This document shows positions 26,964-35,333 of a stretch of DNA of 64,000 nucleotides, piece by piece. Positions within the stretch are counted from its first letter, which is position 1. The number at the start of each line of letters is the position of its first letter. Source of the stretch: Methylobacteriaceae bacterium (lineage in GTDB: Bacteria; Pseudomonadota; Alphaproteobacteria; Rhizobiales; Beijerinckiaceae); NCBI GenBank assembly GCA_020638135.1, contig JACKJE010000013.1:1-64000 (forward strand), written 5' to 3'. The notes beneath the pieces were generated by a model. The model was not told the DNA's origin. It saw nothing but the letters and a program-made list of their open reading frames with translations, and did not search any database. Both the position numbers and the translations under genes were made by a program.

Positions 26964-29264
26964 ATGGCGAAAGAATGGTCGTCGGACCCAAGCGGTTTTG
27001 GACCGGATGCTGGATCAAGCCGGTCGCACGCCAAGGATCGCACTGATCCGCTCGACTTTGGAGCAACAGAGGACGCAGTGAACGAAGCTGCCAAACGTGC
27101 GAATGCCGCTTGGCTCGCACTGATGGCGGCGCTGGCGTATTTCTTTGTCGCGACTGTCAAGATTACGCACAAGGACTTGTTTCTCGAAAAGCCCGTCAAG
27201 CTGCCGCTACTCAATGTCGAAATGCCGCTAGCCTATTTCGCCGTAGCCGCGCCTTCGTTCGTTCTTCTGTTTCATGTCTTTGCATTGCTCATGACGAAAG
27301 GCTTGCGCGAAAAGATAGAAGCATGGAATGAACGCCTCGGAGACGTCGCTAGAATTGCAAGCGATCGAGAGCGATTGCGCCGTCGGCTCGATACATCCGT
27401 GCTGGCGCAGGCTTTCGGACGTCGCCGAGGCTGGTTGAAGGCGCTCCTGATCGCGTCTGCGTGGGCGACAGTTGTGCTCGCGCCACTGCTCGTACTGGCT
27501 CTCACTGAAGCGATATTTCTGCCGTATCAGCACATCGATGTGACGGACGGTCAGCGCACGCTAATTGTTGCAGATGGAATCGCAGTTGCGATGTTTTGGT
27601 CAACTGGATTTCTGTCGTTCGTTCGTTCGCTTGCGGTTGTTGCAGCATTGATCGCTCCCAGTTGGTTTGTTCTTGTGTTCCCCGACAAGCCCCGCAGCAA
27701 CGTACCCTTGGTTGATTCTGCGGTTGAGGATTTGCCTGCGTTGCGACATTTCGTAGCTTGGTGGCTTACGCCGGAGGCGGATTTGGTACACCGGCGGGCA
27801 GCAGCGTGGCTCTCCAATCGATTGGTGCTTCCAGACCAGAATCTCGCGGCAGAACTCGGTAAGGATGGGGCGGCCACAGGTCTTCGGGGCCGTCGTCTCG
27901 CAGCGGGAATTTTCGATCGTTCCGACTTGCATGGCGTGGATTTTACCGGTGCGGACATGCGAAGAGCGTCGTTGGTGGGCGTGCAATTGCAGGACGCCGC
28001 GTTTCGATGCGCTGACACGGGACGGACTTCATCGATCACAATTTACTATTCGCCAGACACCGTCGGCAACGAACCAGCGAAGGTCGGAAGGATTGACACA
28101 AGGCGGCACATTGAAGGATGCGCTTTGTTGGACGGTGCCAATCTCACGTCGGCCCATGCTGCTAGGGCAGTGTTTGATAGCGCATTCCTCCTCGGAGCTA
28201 CTCTAAACGGGGCGGACTTGTCTGGTGCTAATTTTTTCAACGCTCAGGCGCAAGGTGCTTCGTTTCAATACACGCTATTAGACGCCACCTTATTTATGTG
28301 GGCCGGCCTGGATGGCGCGACGTTCGAACATGCGGCGCTGGATGCAGCGGACTTCACTGCTGCGGAGATGAGCGGGGTGCGACTTGATTATGCCAATCTT
28401 CGTGGAGCCTACCTGTCTTCGGCTGCGATGCTGGACGCATCACTGCAAAGGGTACAGTTGCAAGGCGCGCATTTGGAAGATGCTAATTTTCGTCGTGCGC
28501 GGTTGATTGACGTTTCAGTGTGGCGGGCAATTGCAGACCATGCGGTATTTGATGGTGCCACTGTGATAGACCCGCTCACAGCGCCGCAGATTGACCCATA
28601 CATTGAGTCCGCTGGATTCCAAGACTATTCCTCCAAACGCAAACCAAAAGAGTTTGATTTTTCCTTGAAGGGCGATGCTAGAGATACTGGGTGGTACGAT
28701 ACTACGTGGGGCACCTCAGGACGGCGGTTCGAACAAATAAGTCCGTCGAAAGTCAAGCAACTCATCGCCGGTGCGTCTAAGGAAGTTAGGGATGTCCAAT
28801 TGATTGCCGAGATCAAGAAGCGGCTTGAACGCATGAGCCCTGACTACAATCCAGCGCAAACCTCGCCCGCCCAACTCAAACAGCAAGACGACGACGCCCA
28901 CGCGCTCTGGCGTCGCCTCGCATCAATGACGCCTTCAGCGAGCGGATACGAGGACGCGCTCGCGAAGCGTTTAGAGCACATAGCGTGCGTTGGCGGGGTA
29001 GAGTCTCCGCCGGGCGATATGTCCTTTGTGGCTGCACCCTACGTCGCGCGTGGACTTCTTCGCGCCAAGCGCTTCGACGACACAGGTTGCAACAGGAGCA
29101 GATTGATTGACTTGCTAAGAGCGGCCATGAAGACAGGGAAGAAGCTAGATGGCGCAGATTGCGCGGGTGCCATCGGTCTAAGCGAATCCGACTTCCCTTC
29201 AGACACTGCCTCGCAAGAGGCAACGAGTCAGAAGTGCACCGGTTCCACGAAATCGAGGCAATGA
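26964..29264 (+). CDS. Membrane protein with pentapeptide repeats
   Basis: 766 residues. The N-terminal third has about four hydrophobic spans (near residues 45-65, 78-100, 155-180 and 210-235). Residues about 320-540 are pentapeptide repeats of the A(D/N)LXX type: DLHGVDFTGADMRRASLVGVQLQDA, interrupted, then NGADLSGANFFNAQAQGASF and several more, which would form a right-handed four-sided beta-helix. The last 200 residues are helical with a charged linker and three cysteines. Function is unknown; pentapeptide proteins act as DNA mimics, channels' partners or scaffolds, and membrane-bound ones occur beside conflict-system genes. It converges on the peptidase operon with 98 bp between stops. 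ATG 26964 is preferred over GTG 26955 because of Shine-Dalgarno spacing. Confidence 0.8.
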   Translation: MAKEWSSDPSGFGPDAGSSRSHAKDRTDPLDFGATEDAVNEAAKRANAAWLALMAALAYFFVATVKITHKDLFLEKPVKLPLLNVEMPLAYFAVAAPSFVLLFHVFALLMTKGLREKIEAWNERLGDVARIASDRERLRRRLDTSVLAQAFGRRRGWLKALLIASAWATVVLAPLLVLALTEAIFLPYQHIDVTDGQRTLIVADGIAVAMFWSTGFLSFVRSLAVVAALIAPSWFVLVFPDKPRSNVPLVDSAVEDLPALRHFVAWWLTPEADLVHRRAAAWLSNRLVLPDQNLAAELGKDGAATGLRGRRLAAGIFDRSDLHGVDFTGADMRRASLVGVQLQDAAFRCADTGRTSSITIYYSPDTVGNEPAKVGRIDTRRHIEGCALLDGANLTSAHAARAVFDSAFLLGATLNGADLSGANFFNAQAQGASFQYTLLDATLFMWAGLDGATFEHAALDAADFTAAEMSGVRLDYANLRGAYLSSAAMLDASLQRVQLQGAHLEDANFRRARLIDVSVWRAIADHAVFDGATVIDPLTAPQIDPYIESAGFQDYSSKRKPKEFDFSLKGDARDTGWYDTTWGTSGRRFEQISPSKVKQLIAGASKEVRDVQLIAEIKKRLERMSPDYNPAQTSPAQLKQQDDDAHALWRRLASMTPSASGYEDALAKRLEHIACVGGVESPPGDMSFVAAPYVARGLLRAKRFDDTGCNRSRLIDLLRAAMKTGKKLDGADCAGAIGLSESDFPSDTASQEATSQKCTGSTKSRQ

Positions 29265-29362
29265 TCCGCTTGTCCAACCGTCACCTTAACTGATTATCAG
29301 CGTCAAACTTCGGACCCTTTTCACTGTTCGGTCTGCAATTGGTTTGCTGGGGTACCGCACGT

Positions 29363-32182
29363 TCATTCGCTGTTCGATGCACATTCCGTCTGCCACCGGG
29401 CGGGGCGATTCTCGTAAGGATCGAATCCATTCTTGTAAGGATCGAATCCATCATTCCGAACGATCGTTGGGTCGTACCCAGGCAAACAGCAAGATGACGA
29501 GCCGTCCGGTGCGGTTTGGCATTTGGACTTGGTGGCGTCGACCGCTTTGGCACCACGTTCGATGGGGGTGCTGTAATCTCGCTCGCTAGGGGTACTGTAA
29601 TCTTGCGCAGGCGGATCGTGTTCCCCATCTCTCGCCTTACGGGTGGCAGATGACTGGGCATTTGAAGGAGGTTTCGCGATCCGCCACCCAGGCGGCAGCA
29701 CATTGCCCGATCTAGAGTCGTTGGGCTTCTTGGGATTGGCAGGCCGCTTGTCATAGGGAGTCGTAGAGTCGATGTAATGTGGGGGCAACCACCGCGGCGG
29801 ATGCCTTTTCTGCTTCTGCTCGGTCGGCCGGAAATACTGGTCGTATGTTTGAAAATCATTCTTCTCCGATCCGCCGGGGCCCTCTGGCGACCAGCGCTTC
29901 AGGGCGCTTGGTTTGCCCTTGCCCAAGGGGTCTTCACGTCCGGGCGCGACCTCTTTCCAACCAGCAGAGAACGAACTGTCTTCGCCGGAATAAGTTGGCT
30001 GCTTGGGACCGGCAGACCACTTGTGATCAGAAATCGTCGAATTTCCGGAATCTCGAGGGAAGAACCTCGGCGGACGCTGCTTCTTGTGTTTGGTAGACGA
30101 CTCGGGATTGGCAGGCCATGGGTTACGCTCCGTTGTCTCGGTGCGGTGAACAAGAATGGCAAGCACCGATCGGTCTCCCCGTCGGATTGCATCGTCGAAG
30201 TAGGTGCTGCCGGGCTTCTCGCCAGCAAAGCCGCACCGAATGTTTTGCTCATCCCGAAAAATTGGCGGGATCATGCCGCGGCGGTAAATCGGGAAGCTGG
30301 CCTCCACACAGAATTGTGCTGAGTTCGAATTCAACAGAACGTCCCGCGGCACTAGCACGCTTGCAATTCCTCTGCTTTCTCCGCCACGCACCGGAACTGA
30401 CACGCGCAAGGTCCCATCGCTCGTTCTAGCAACCGCAGCCATGCCTGCGCATGTGTTTGCACCCAGCAGGTAAGGCACCATCTTTGGGAATGTGTCAGAG
30501 TTCAATCCCAACAGATTGACTGTCAGACGCTCGTCGCCGGGAAATCGCTGAATGTCGCCGTTCGCAATGCCTTCGCGAAGTCTCGTGCTCTGGTTCGATG
30601 TCGTTGACCCTGACACTATCGATCGAACCAGGCGTCCGTCTTCGATCACCTCGAACGTGAGCCGCACCATATCCTCAGTGGACCCACTTGACTGTCCGAC
30701 CGTGCATGCGGCCATCGCGGGACCAAGAGGCGACGCCAATCGCACACGCGCGGTATCGGCGTGAGGCCCCTTTGGATGTTGCGCGAGATATTTCTCGTAG
30801 CCCGCAATCCGATTGGCACGATCGGCGATACTCCAGTCTGCCTCCTCCGATTGAATTTCAGCGATCGCGCGTTGAGCATCCAACGCGTGGATTCCGCGAG
30901 GGTGGGAGTTGAGATACTCCTGGTACGAAGATTTCGTGTTGAGCCCCATAGCGCGCGCCCAGTCCGAACTCTCAATCCGAATCGCCTTGATTGCAGCGAG
31001 AGCCTGCGGTGCATGATCAGATCGCGGATGCGATTTTATGTACGCTTCGTATGCTTCGATCGAATTTGATTTCTGCGAAGCAGCCCAATCATCGTCGTCC
31101 CGCCGAAGCGAGGCAGCTGTTTGTCTTGCGTATGCACCGTGCCGTCCGCTTGGGTGAAGATTCACATAATTTTCATATGCCGTAGCCGTATTCTGCTTAA
31201 CAGCGGTCGCAAAATCGGATTCGTCAGATCGTAGCGCCACCAGAGCCAACTGTCCCTCGGCGACATGGCCGCCATGCGGATGGTTGCTGAGATAGCGCTC
31301 ATAGGCCGCGATCGTATCGGATGCTTTGGCAGCCTCCCAATCGTGCTCATCCGTCTGTGCGGCCAATATGATCTTTTGCGCGTCCACAGCATGCTGCCCA
31401 GCAGGATGGGTGCGCCGGTAGGTTTGAAATCCGTCTACCGAATTGAGCTCGCGCGCGGTGGCCCAATCGTTCTCATCGGCCAGCGTCGCAGCGTCGAGCC
31501 CCACGTTGCGATAAATGTACGGGACCACCACATAGATGGCGCCAACAATCACGACCGACACAATTGTCGCAACCCTGACAAGCCTCGGCACAGGACTTCT
31601 CGTGTCGGTGCGAGATTGAACCTCTCTCCAAAGCGACCCCTTCAAGTCGTCCAAGCGAGTGATGGGCCGAAGCTCTGTAGCCCGCTTCGCTTTAAGTTCC
31701 TGAAGCTTGGTTCCAACCGCTTGAATCGCATTCGCCGCCGGAAATATGAACACCGCGCCAGAAGGCCCCAGATTGATCAAGAGATCCAGCTTCTTCTCGA
31801 AATCGACCGCGTCCACCGCCTCTACAAGGCCGTCATTTTGAGGTAGACAACCGGTCGCGATGACAGGCCGTACTTCAGCGGTTCCATGGCGCGCCATCTT
31901 ATCCGCTACAACAACCGCCAATTGAAAACTGTTTCCGACCAACTCCAATCCATCGCCAATTGGCGGCGTCGTGTCGAAGAAAGTATATGGTGGATTCGCA
32001 GCTCCTTCGATGCCGCGGTATCGTTTGATCACCTCCTCAAAACGCCGATCAGGCGCTACAGGGGAATCATATTTATTCATAAATGCGATGCACCGCACTT
32101 GCACGAGAATATCTCCACCGTTCCGACTGATGGCCGGAAAAGCTACACGAGCTACTTGTTGGGTCGGACCTTGACGCGTCAT
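29363..32182 (-). CDS. Lon-type (S16-like) peptidase domain, membrane span and six 40-residue repeats
   Basis: 939 residues. Residues about 75-155 read like a Lon proteolytic domain: GNSFQLAVVVADK (Ser85 as nucleophile), IATGCLPQNDGLVEAVDAVD, then FEKKLDLL (Lys130) and GAVFIFPAAN. The Ser-Lys spacing of 45 is close to the 43 of E. coli Lon. A single membrane span (about 201-222) follows. Six repeats of about 40 residues (DENDWATA..., DEHDWEAA..., DESDFATA..., DDDDWAAS..., ESSDWARA..., EEADWSIA...) occupy 235-480, each ending in Y..YL..HP.G.HA, as in repeats attached to bacterial caspase-like proteins. A Cys-containing beta domain and a Pro-rich tail complete it. No AAA+ domain. Last gene of a four-gene operon; GGAG lies 7 bases before the ATG. 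Confidence 0.75.
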   Translation of the reverse strand: MTRQGPTQQVARVAFPAISRNGGDILVQVRCIAFMNKYDSPVAPDRRFEEVIKRYRGIEGAANPPYTFFDTTPPIGDGLELVGNSFQLAVVVADKMARHGTAEVRPVIATGCLPQNDGLVEAVDAVDFEKKLDLLINLGPSGAVFIFPAANAIQAVGTKLQELKAKRATELRPITRLDDLKGSLWREVQSRTDTRSPVPRLVRVATIVSVVIVGAIYVVVPYIYRNVGLDAATLADENDWATARELNSVDGFQTYRRTHPAGQHAVDAQKIILAAQTDEHDWEAAKASDTIAAYERYLSNHPHGGHVAEGQLALVALRSDESDFATAVKQNTATAYENYVNLHPSGRHGAYARQTAASLRRDDDDWAASQKSNSIEAYEAYIKSHPRSDHAPQALAAIKAIRIESSDWARAMGLNTKSSYQEYLNSHPRGIHALDAQRAIAEIQSEEADWSIADRANRIAGYEKYLAQHPKGPHADTARVRLASPLGPAMAACTVGQSSGSTEDMVRLTFEVIEDGRLVRSIVSGSTTSNQSTRLREGIANGDIQRFPGDERLTVNLLGLNSDTFPKMVPYLLGANTCAGMAAVARTSDGTLRVSVPVRGGESRGIASVLVPRDVLLNSNSAQFCVEASFPIYRRGMIPPIFRDEQNIRCGFAGEKPGSTYFDDAIRRGDRSVLAILVHRTETTERNPWPANPESSTKHKKQRPPRFFPRDSGNSTISDHKWSAGPKQPTYSGEDSSFSAGWKEVAPGREDPLGKGKPSALKRWSPEGPGGSEKNDFQTYDQYFRPTEQKQKRHPPRWLPPHYIDSTTPYDKRPANPKKPNDSRSGNVLPPGWRIAKPPSNAQSSATRKARDGEHDPPAQDYSTPSERDYSTPIERGAKAVDATKSKCQTAPDGSSSCCLPGYDPTIVRNDGFDPYKNGFDPYENRPARWQTECASNSE

Positions 32183-32203
32183 TTGCGTGCTCCAACGCCG
32201 AGG

Positions 32204-32764
32204 CTAGTTGCCTTCAACCCTGAGAGAGAAACCGGTTCGCCGTGTCTCGCTGGCCGGCGAGCCCGGATAGGGCCATTCGTACGCATGCACCTGTCCGTAC
32301 ACGCTTGGCCTGCCGCGTACCCAGACATTGCCTTGATCGTCGACCAAGGAAATAATGTCTTCGGGCCCGATATTTCGAAGAAACTTGTCGCCAAGCGCCA
32401 GGGTGACCAACCAACCGTCGGAAGTCGGATGCCGGCGCACGGTTACGGAGAAATCGCCGCCAGCAATTACGAGTGGATCGCTATCACTCGATGCAGCGAG
32501 CAGCCGTGTTTCGGTCTGTATGCCGGCTTGCTGCCAGCCGCGGCGTTTTGCTTCGCGCTCGACGCGCAAGGTCTCTTCGACTGCCACATAATTTGCCCGC
32601 GCCAAGGGAGAGGTCGCCAAGAGGTATTTCTCATCGTCACAAAGAAGCTTCCCCTCACGGAGAACCTCACGCAAACGCTCTTCTGAGAGGTCCGCGCCAC
32701 GGCCGTCTTCATCTTGCCGGTCCAGCAGTTCGAAAAGAAGGCGATCTATATTGGCTTGGGTCAT
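32204..32764 (-). CDS. Hypothetical protein (186 aa), coupled partner of the Lon-like protein
   Basis: No family recognised. The first 85 residues are helical and charged (ERLREVLREGKLLCDDEKYLL), looking like an adaptor or anti-sigma-like helical domain without a zinc site. The remainder is predicted beta-rich (SVTVRRHPTSDGWLVTLAL, then DDQGNVWVRGRPSVYG). No signal peptide or membrane span. The ATG at 32764 overlaps the stop of the preceding gene as ATGA and has AAGGAG 8 bases upstream, so translation is coupled; 21 bp separate it from the peptidase gene. Tight linkage suggests it regulates or delivers substrate to the peptidase, an inference. Confidence 0.65.
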   Translation of the reverse strand: MTQANIDRLLFELLDRQDEDGRGADLSEERLREVLREGKLLCDDEKYLLATSPLARANYVAVEETLRVEREAKRRGWQQAGIQTETRLLAASSDSDPLVIAGGDFSVTVRRHPTSDGWLVTLALGDKFLRNIGPEDIISLVDDQGNVWVRGRPSVYGQVHAYEWPYPGSPASETRRTGFSLRVEGN

Positions 32765-33789
32765 GACGCCCACTCCTTCCGTGCTTTGGTCTTGAGACAG
32801 GTCCCAAGCTGTGACATCGTCTCTTTCAAGACCTCGTCATAGCGTTTGCAATCGAACCCGTGTCGCGCGCAAAAGTCTTCGATCCGCGATTTCCCAGTCT
32901 GAAGTGAGACTACGTTTGAGCGGTTCGCTTGGAGAAAGCCCTCATTTTCCAGCACCGCTACTTGTAAGCCATCAAGCGATTTGATGCAGTCGGCCAAGAT
33001 CGGTCGAAGCCCCAAAATGATTTCTTGCATAGGCGGTGATCGGAGCTGCGCTTGTCGCCAGTTCCAATCAATTTGGGTCGCTTCGAGGCGAACCACTTTT
33101 TCGCCTTCGGAGGTGACGACATCCACTTCAAATGGTGCTGCGCATTCGGGGCAATTTTCGAGAAAATATCCAACAATCGTATCCAGCCCACGCGGCAAAT
33201 ATTCGTCGTTTGGCTTGTTTGCGGCTATCCAAATTTTTACCTCCTCAGCGTGTTCCAGAGAGCATCGGTATCCCTCCGGAGCTAACCCTCCTTGGGCACG
33301 AAATCGACTGGCAATCAATTCGTTGCTGATCTCGTTCAGCGCACTCCAAACTCGCGCCTCGTATTCTCCTGTATGGCCATTGTCCCATCCTTTGAGCGCC
33401 TCTTGTCGCCGCCGGTACAAGTGAGCTTTCAAGAGTTGGGAAAGCGCCAAACGCTGTTCCGTTTTTTCTGAGAGACCGCGAACAGCCTTGTCCATCTTAA
33501 ATTCTGCGATCAGCGCATCGGAAATTGGACAAACCTGATTTGCCGCTTGCCAAAGCGCGCGTCGTTCAGGCGACGCGCCAACATCGGCCATGGCTTGTTG
33601 ACATCTTCGACCGATGCATTCGGAAATGATTCCGTCCAATTCGCGCTTCAACGCCGCGCGTGTCTCGCTGTCGATCTCATGCCGCCCTTTGAGCTTCGCC
33701 AACAGCGCGTCTGAGCGCAAAAGGAACCCGTGCAAGATGCTATTCTTTGTCGCCGGCCATTTCGCCGTCAGATACAGATCGATTGGCAT
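32761..33789 (-). CDS. Hypothetical protein (342 aa) with a CPEC motif
   Basis: No family recognised. Starts MPIDLYLTAKWP with a perfect AAGGAGG 6 bases upstream, so the frame upstream to 33825 is not used. Largely helical to residue 180, then an RCSLEH segment and NCPECAAPFEVDV at about residues 223-235, where Cys pairs could bind zinc. The last 90 residues are helical with further cysteines (FCARHGFDC). Cytoplasmic by composition. It overlaps the following gene by four bases and is preceded by the membrane coiled-coil gene, from which a strong hairpin separates it. Confidence 0.65.
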   Translation of the reverse strand: MPIDLYLTAKWPATKNSILHGFLLRSDALLAKLKGRHEIDSETRAALKRELDGIISECIGRRCQQAMADVGASPERRALWQAANQVCPISDALIAEFKMDKAVRGLSEKTEQRLALSQLLKAHLYRRRQEALKGWDNGHTGEYEARVWSALNEISNELIASRFRAQGGLAPEGYRCSLEHAEEVKIWIAANKPNDEYLPRGLDTIVGYFLENCPECAAPFEVDVVTSEGEKVVRLEATQIDWNWRQAQLRSPPMQEIILGLRPILADCIKSLDGLQVAVLENEGFLQANRSNVVSLQTGKSRIEDFCARHGFDCKRYDEVLKETMSQLGTCLKTKARKEWAS

Positions 33790-33891
33790 TTCGATCCTCC
33801 TTGATGCACCGGACTTCTTGAACATTTGGCCACCTGTCGGGCACGCGGCTATCGATTATGGACGAATTCGCATTCGGGCATTCTGTGAGAC

Positions 33892-33920
33892 CGGGTTCGG
33901 CGGTTGGAACGCCGAACCCG
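33892..33920 (-). terminator. Perfect 11-bp hairpin between two operon genes
   Basis: Arms 33892-33902 and 33910-33920 are perfectly complementary with a 7-base loop. It lies 17 bases after the stop of the coiled-coil gene (minus strand) and has no T-tract after it. It may be an attenuator or an mRNA-stabilising element that sets the ratio of the first gene to the rest. Confidence 0.5.
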
Positions 33921-33936
33921 ACCTGCGTGTCGAAAA

Positions 33937-34755
33937 CTACTCCGCCGCCTTCGGCGCAACCTGCTCCGGTCGCGGCGCGTTGAGCCATTTGTCGAAGTCG
34001 GACATGGCGCCGCTCCTATCGGCTTGAGCCTTCCGTTTGATGATCTCCGCCGTAGTCGCGAGCCAGCCGCCGATATCCTTCAAATCAGCGATATCGGAGT
34101 TCACATTGTCAGCCAGCTTCGTCACATCGCGAAGCGTCGCATCGATGTCGCCGATTACAGCGTTCGCTCGCACCAACTCGATTTGCGTTGGCAGCAAGTC
34201 GCGTGCGGCTCGGACTTTCGTCTTCTTGACCATCAGATCGTTCAGCCTCCGATCAAGAACATCGTTCATCATAGCGACCTGATTGACCAGCGCCTGCAGC
34301 GCCGGTCGCTCTTGGTACAGGACCTCCAGTTGCCGTTTCAGGGCATCCGGAGTGTACTCTCGCCCGGCGAAGATTGCGGTGGTCTTCGCCCGCGTCGCCT
34401 GCGCGTACAGCTTAGCCCCCTCATCTAGAAGAGCTTGATTGCCGGCGAGTTCCCGCTGGCGACTTTCAAGGTCGCGCTCGACTTTTCCTTTCTGGTTCCC
34501 GAGAGCGCCGATGGCGGTGCCGAGCCGAGTATGGACAGCGTCGAGGTCGCTGTACTTTGCCGACAGGCATGCGACCTTATTGCTTTGGCAAGCGCTGTCT
34601 GTCCAACCGGTTACGTAGTGGGAGAACAGCGCTTGCGCCTTTTCGCCCCAGGGGGGGACAGCACGCGAAACGGTCCAAGAACCGATGATGATCAGAAACA
34701 CCGCCCAGGCAAGGACCACTGCCCTGTGCGCGGTATCAAATGCGGCGCTCAACAT
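33937..34755 (-). CDS. Membrane-anchored coiled-coil protein
   Basis: 272 residues from the ATG at 34755 (GGAGG 7 bases upstream; ATG at 34761 is too close to that site). One N-terminal membrane span (about residues 10-32, VVLAWAVFLIIIGSWTV), then a short segment with two cysteines (ACQSNKVAC) that may form a disulfide outside the cytoplasm, then about 160 residues of heptad-like helices and a short Pro/Ala tail. It heads the four-gene operon. No family recognised. The likely extracytoplasmic coiled coil could contact the repeat domain of the peptidase protein, which should lie on the same side of the membrane. Confidence 0.65.
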   Translation of the reverse strand: MLSAAFDTAHRAVVLAWAVFLIIIGSWTVSRAVPPWGEKAQALFSHYVTGWTDSACQSNKVACLSAKYSDLDAVHTRLGTAIGALGNQKGKVERDLESRQRELAGNQALLDEGAKLYAQATRAKTTAIFAGREYTPDALKRQLEVLYQERPALQALVNQVAMMNDVLDRRLNDLMVKKTKVRAARDLLPTQIELVRANAVIGDIDATLRDVTKLADNVNSDIADLKDIGGWLATTAEIIKRKAQADRSGAMSDFDKWLNAPRPEQVAPKAAE

Positions 34756-35205
34756 CTTCATTCCTCCGTAAGCTGGTACGAGGGTCGACCCTCCCTTCCG
34801 TTCCTGTGGAGGCTTTCACGAAGAAATTTGGCGCTGAGCGAAAATTTTTTGCACGATATCGATATTTGTAACGCCGCGGTTGCCGGGCGAGCCTCTACCT
34901 TCTTCGCTCATGAGGTCGCATAAAGGCCATCCGGGAGGCTCTTTGACCGCGGCTCTGCGCCCCCCGCGGAGGGTTGATCGCCCGAAGGGGGACCCGTTCG
35001 ACAAGCGATACGGTCAGGTGGCTCGCGATGCCGCCGCTTACAGATGGCAGGCGTCGCGTGTGAACGACGAGAAAGGACCGAGCGGGCGGTCCGAGGTGCC
35101 GGTACTAGTCACGCCGAGTCATGTCGTCACCGGAGGACGAGCGGGCCGCTGACACCGTGACCGCGCCTCATCTGCAATCGCTTCAGGAAGCATAATCGTG
35201 CGGCG
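34756..35205. other. Gene-poor right end of the island
   Basis: About 450 bp. The promoter of the minus-strand operon should be at its left edge. A 90-codon frame on the plus strand (34880-35152) starts with TTG, has no ribosome site and an Arg/Pro-rich composition; I do not regard it as a gene. Nothing else is recognised. Confidence 0.45.
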
Positions 35206-35242
35206 ACGTTCGGTAGCGTCTTTTCCGTATTTTGTCCGTATG
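35206..35242 (+). repeat. Right copy of the island-end repeat with paired TCCGTA boxes
   Basis: 37 bases matching 15458-15494 with seven mismatches, in the same orientation. TCCGTA occurs at 35224 and 35235, again 11 bases apart, about 45 bp inside the right att copy. Confidence 0.75.
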
Positions 35243-35287
35243 AAGGGTGAGCGCGCCTGTAGGAAGCTCACAATTTACTGAAATCAC

Positions 35288-35333
35288 TGGCGCTCCCTAG
35301 GGGACTCGAACCCCTGTTTTCGCCGTGAGAGGG
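35288..35333 (-). repeat. attR-type repeat, within the intact tRNA-Glu gene
   Basis: Second copy of the 46-bp direct repeat. Here it continues into the rest of the tRNA, so integration kept the tRNA gene functional. Confidence 0.92.

Larger units (their letters stand above)
15321..35333. mobile_element. Genomic island integrated at tRNA-Glu(CTC), P4-satellite-like core with defence cargo
   Basis: The segment is bounded by a perfect 46-bp direct repeat (15321-15366 and 35288-35333) equal to the 3' part of the tRNA-Glu gene, CCA end included. A tyrosine recombinase gene lies next to the left repeat. The contents are an AlpA-like regulator, a primase/helicase, restriction-type genes and unknown genes, none of them housekeeping. 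Base composition is visibly more AT-rich than the flanks. Integrases of this type recombine into the 3' end of tRNA genes and recreate a whole tRNA on one side, which is what is seen at the right end. No conjugation or capsid genes are visible, so it is a satellite or a non-self-transmissible island. Confidence 0.92.

Noticed and set aside
29363..29640. CRISPR-like or satellite array from the short repeats at the end of the Lon-like gene
   Set aside because: Only two copies each, in frame and coding; no regular spacers.
34880..35152. 90-codon frame at the right end of the island
   Set aside because: TTG start, no ribosome site, Arg/Pro-rich composition; no support as a gene.
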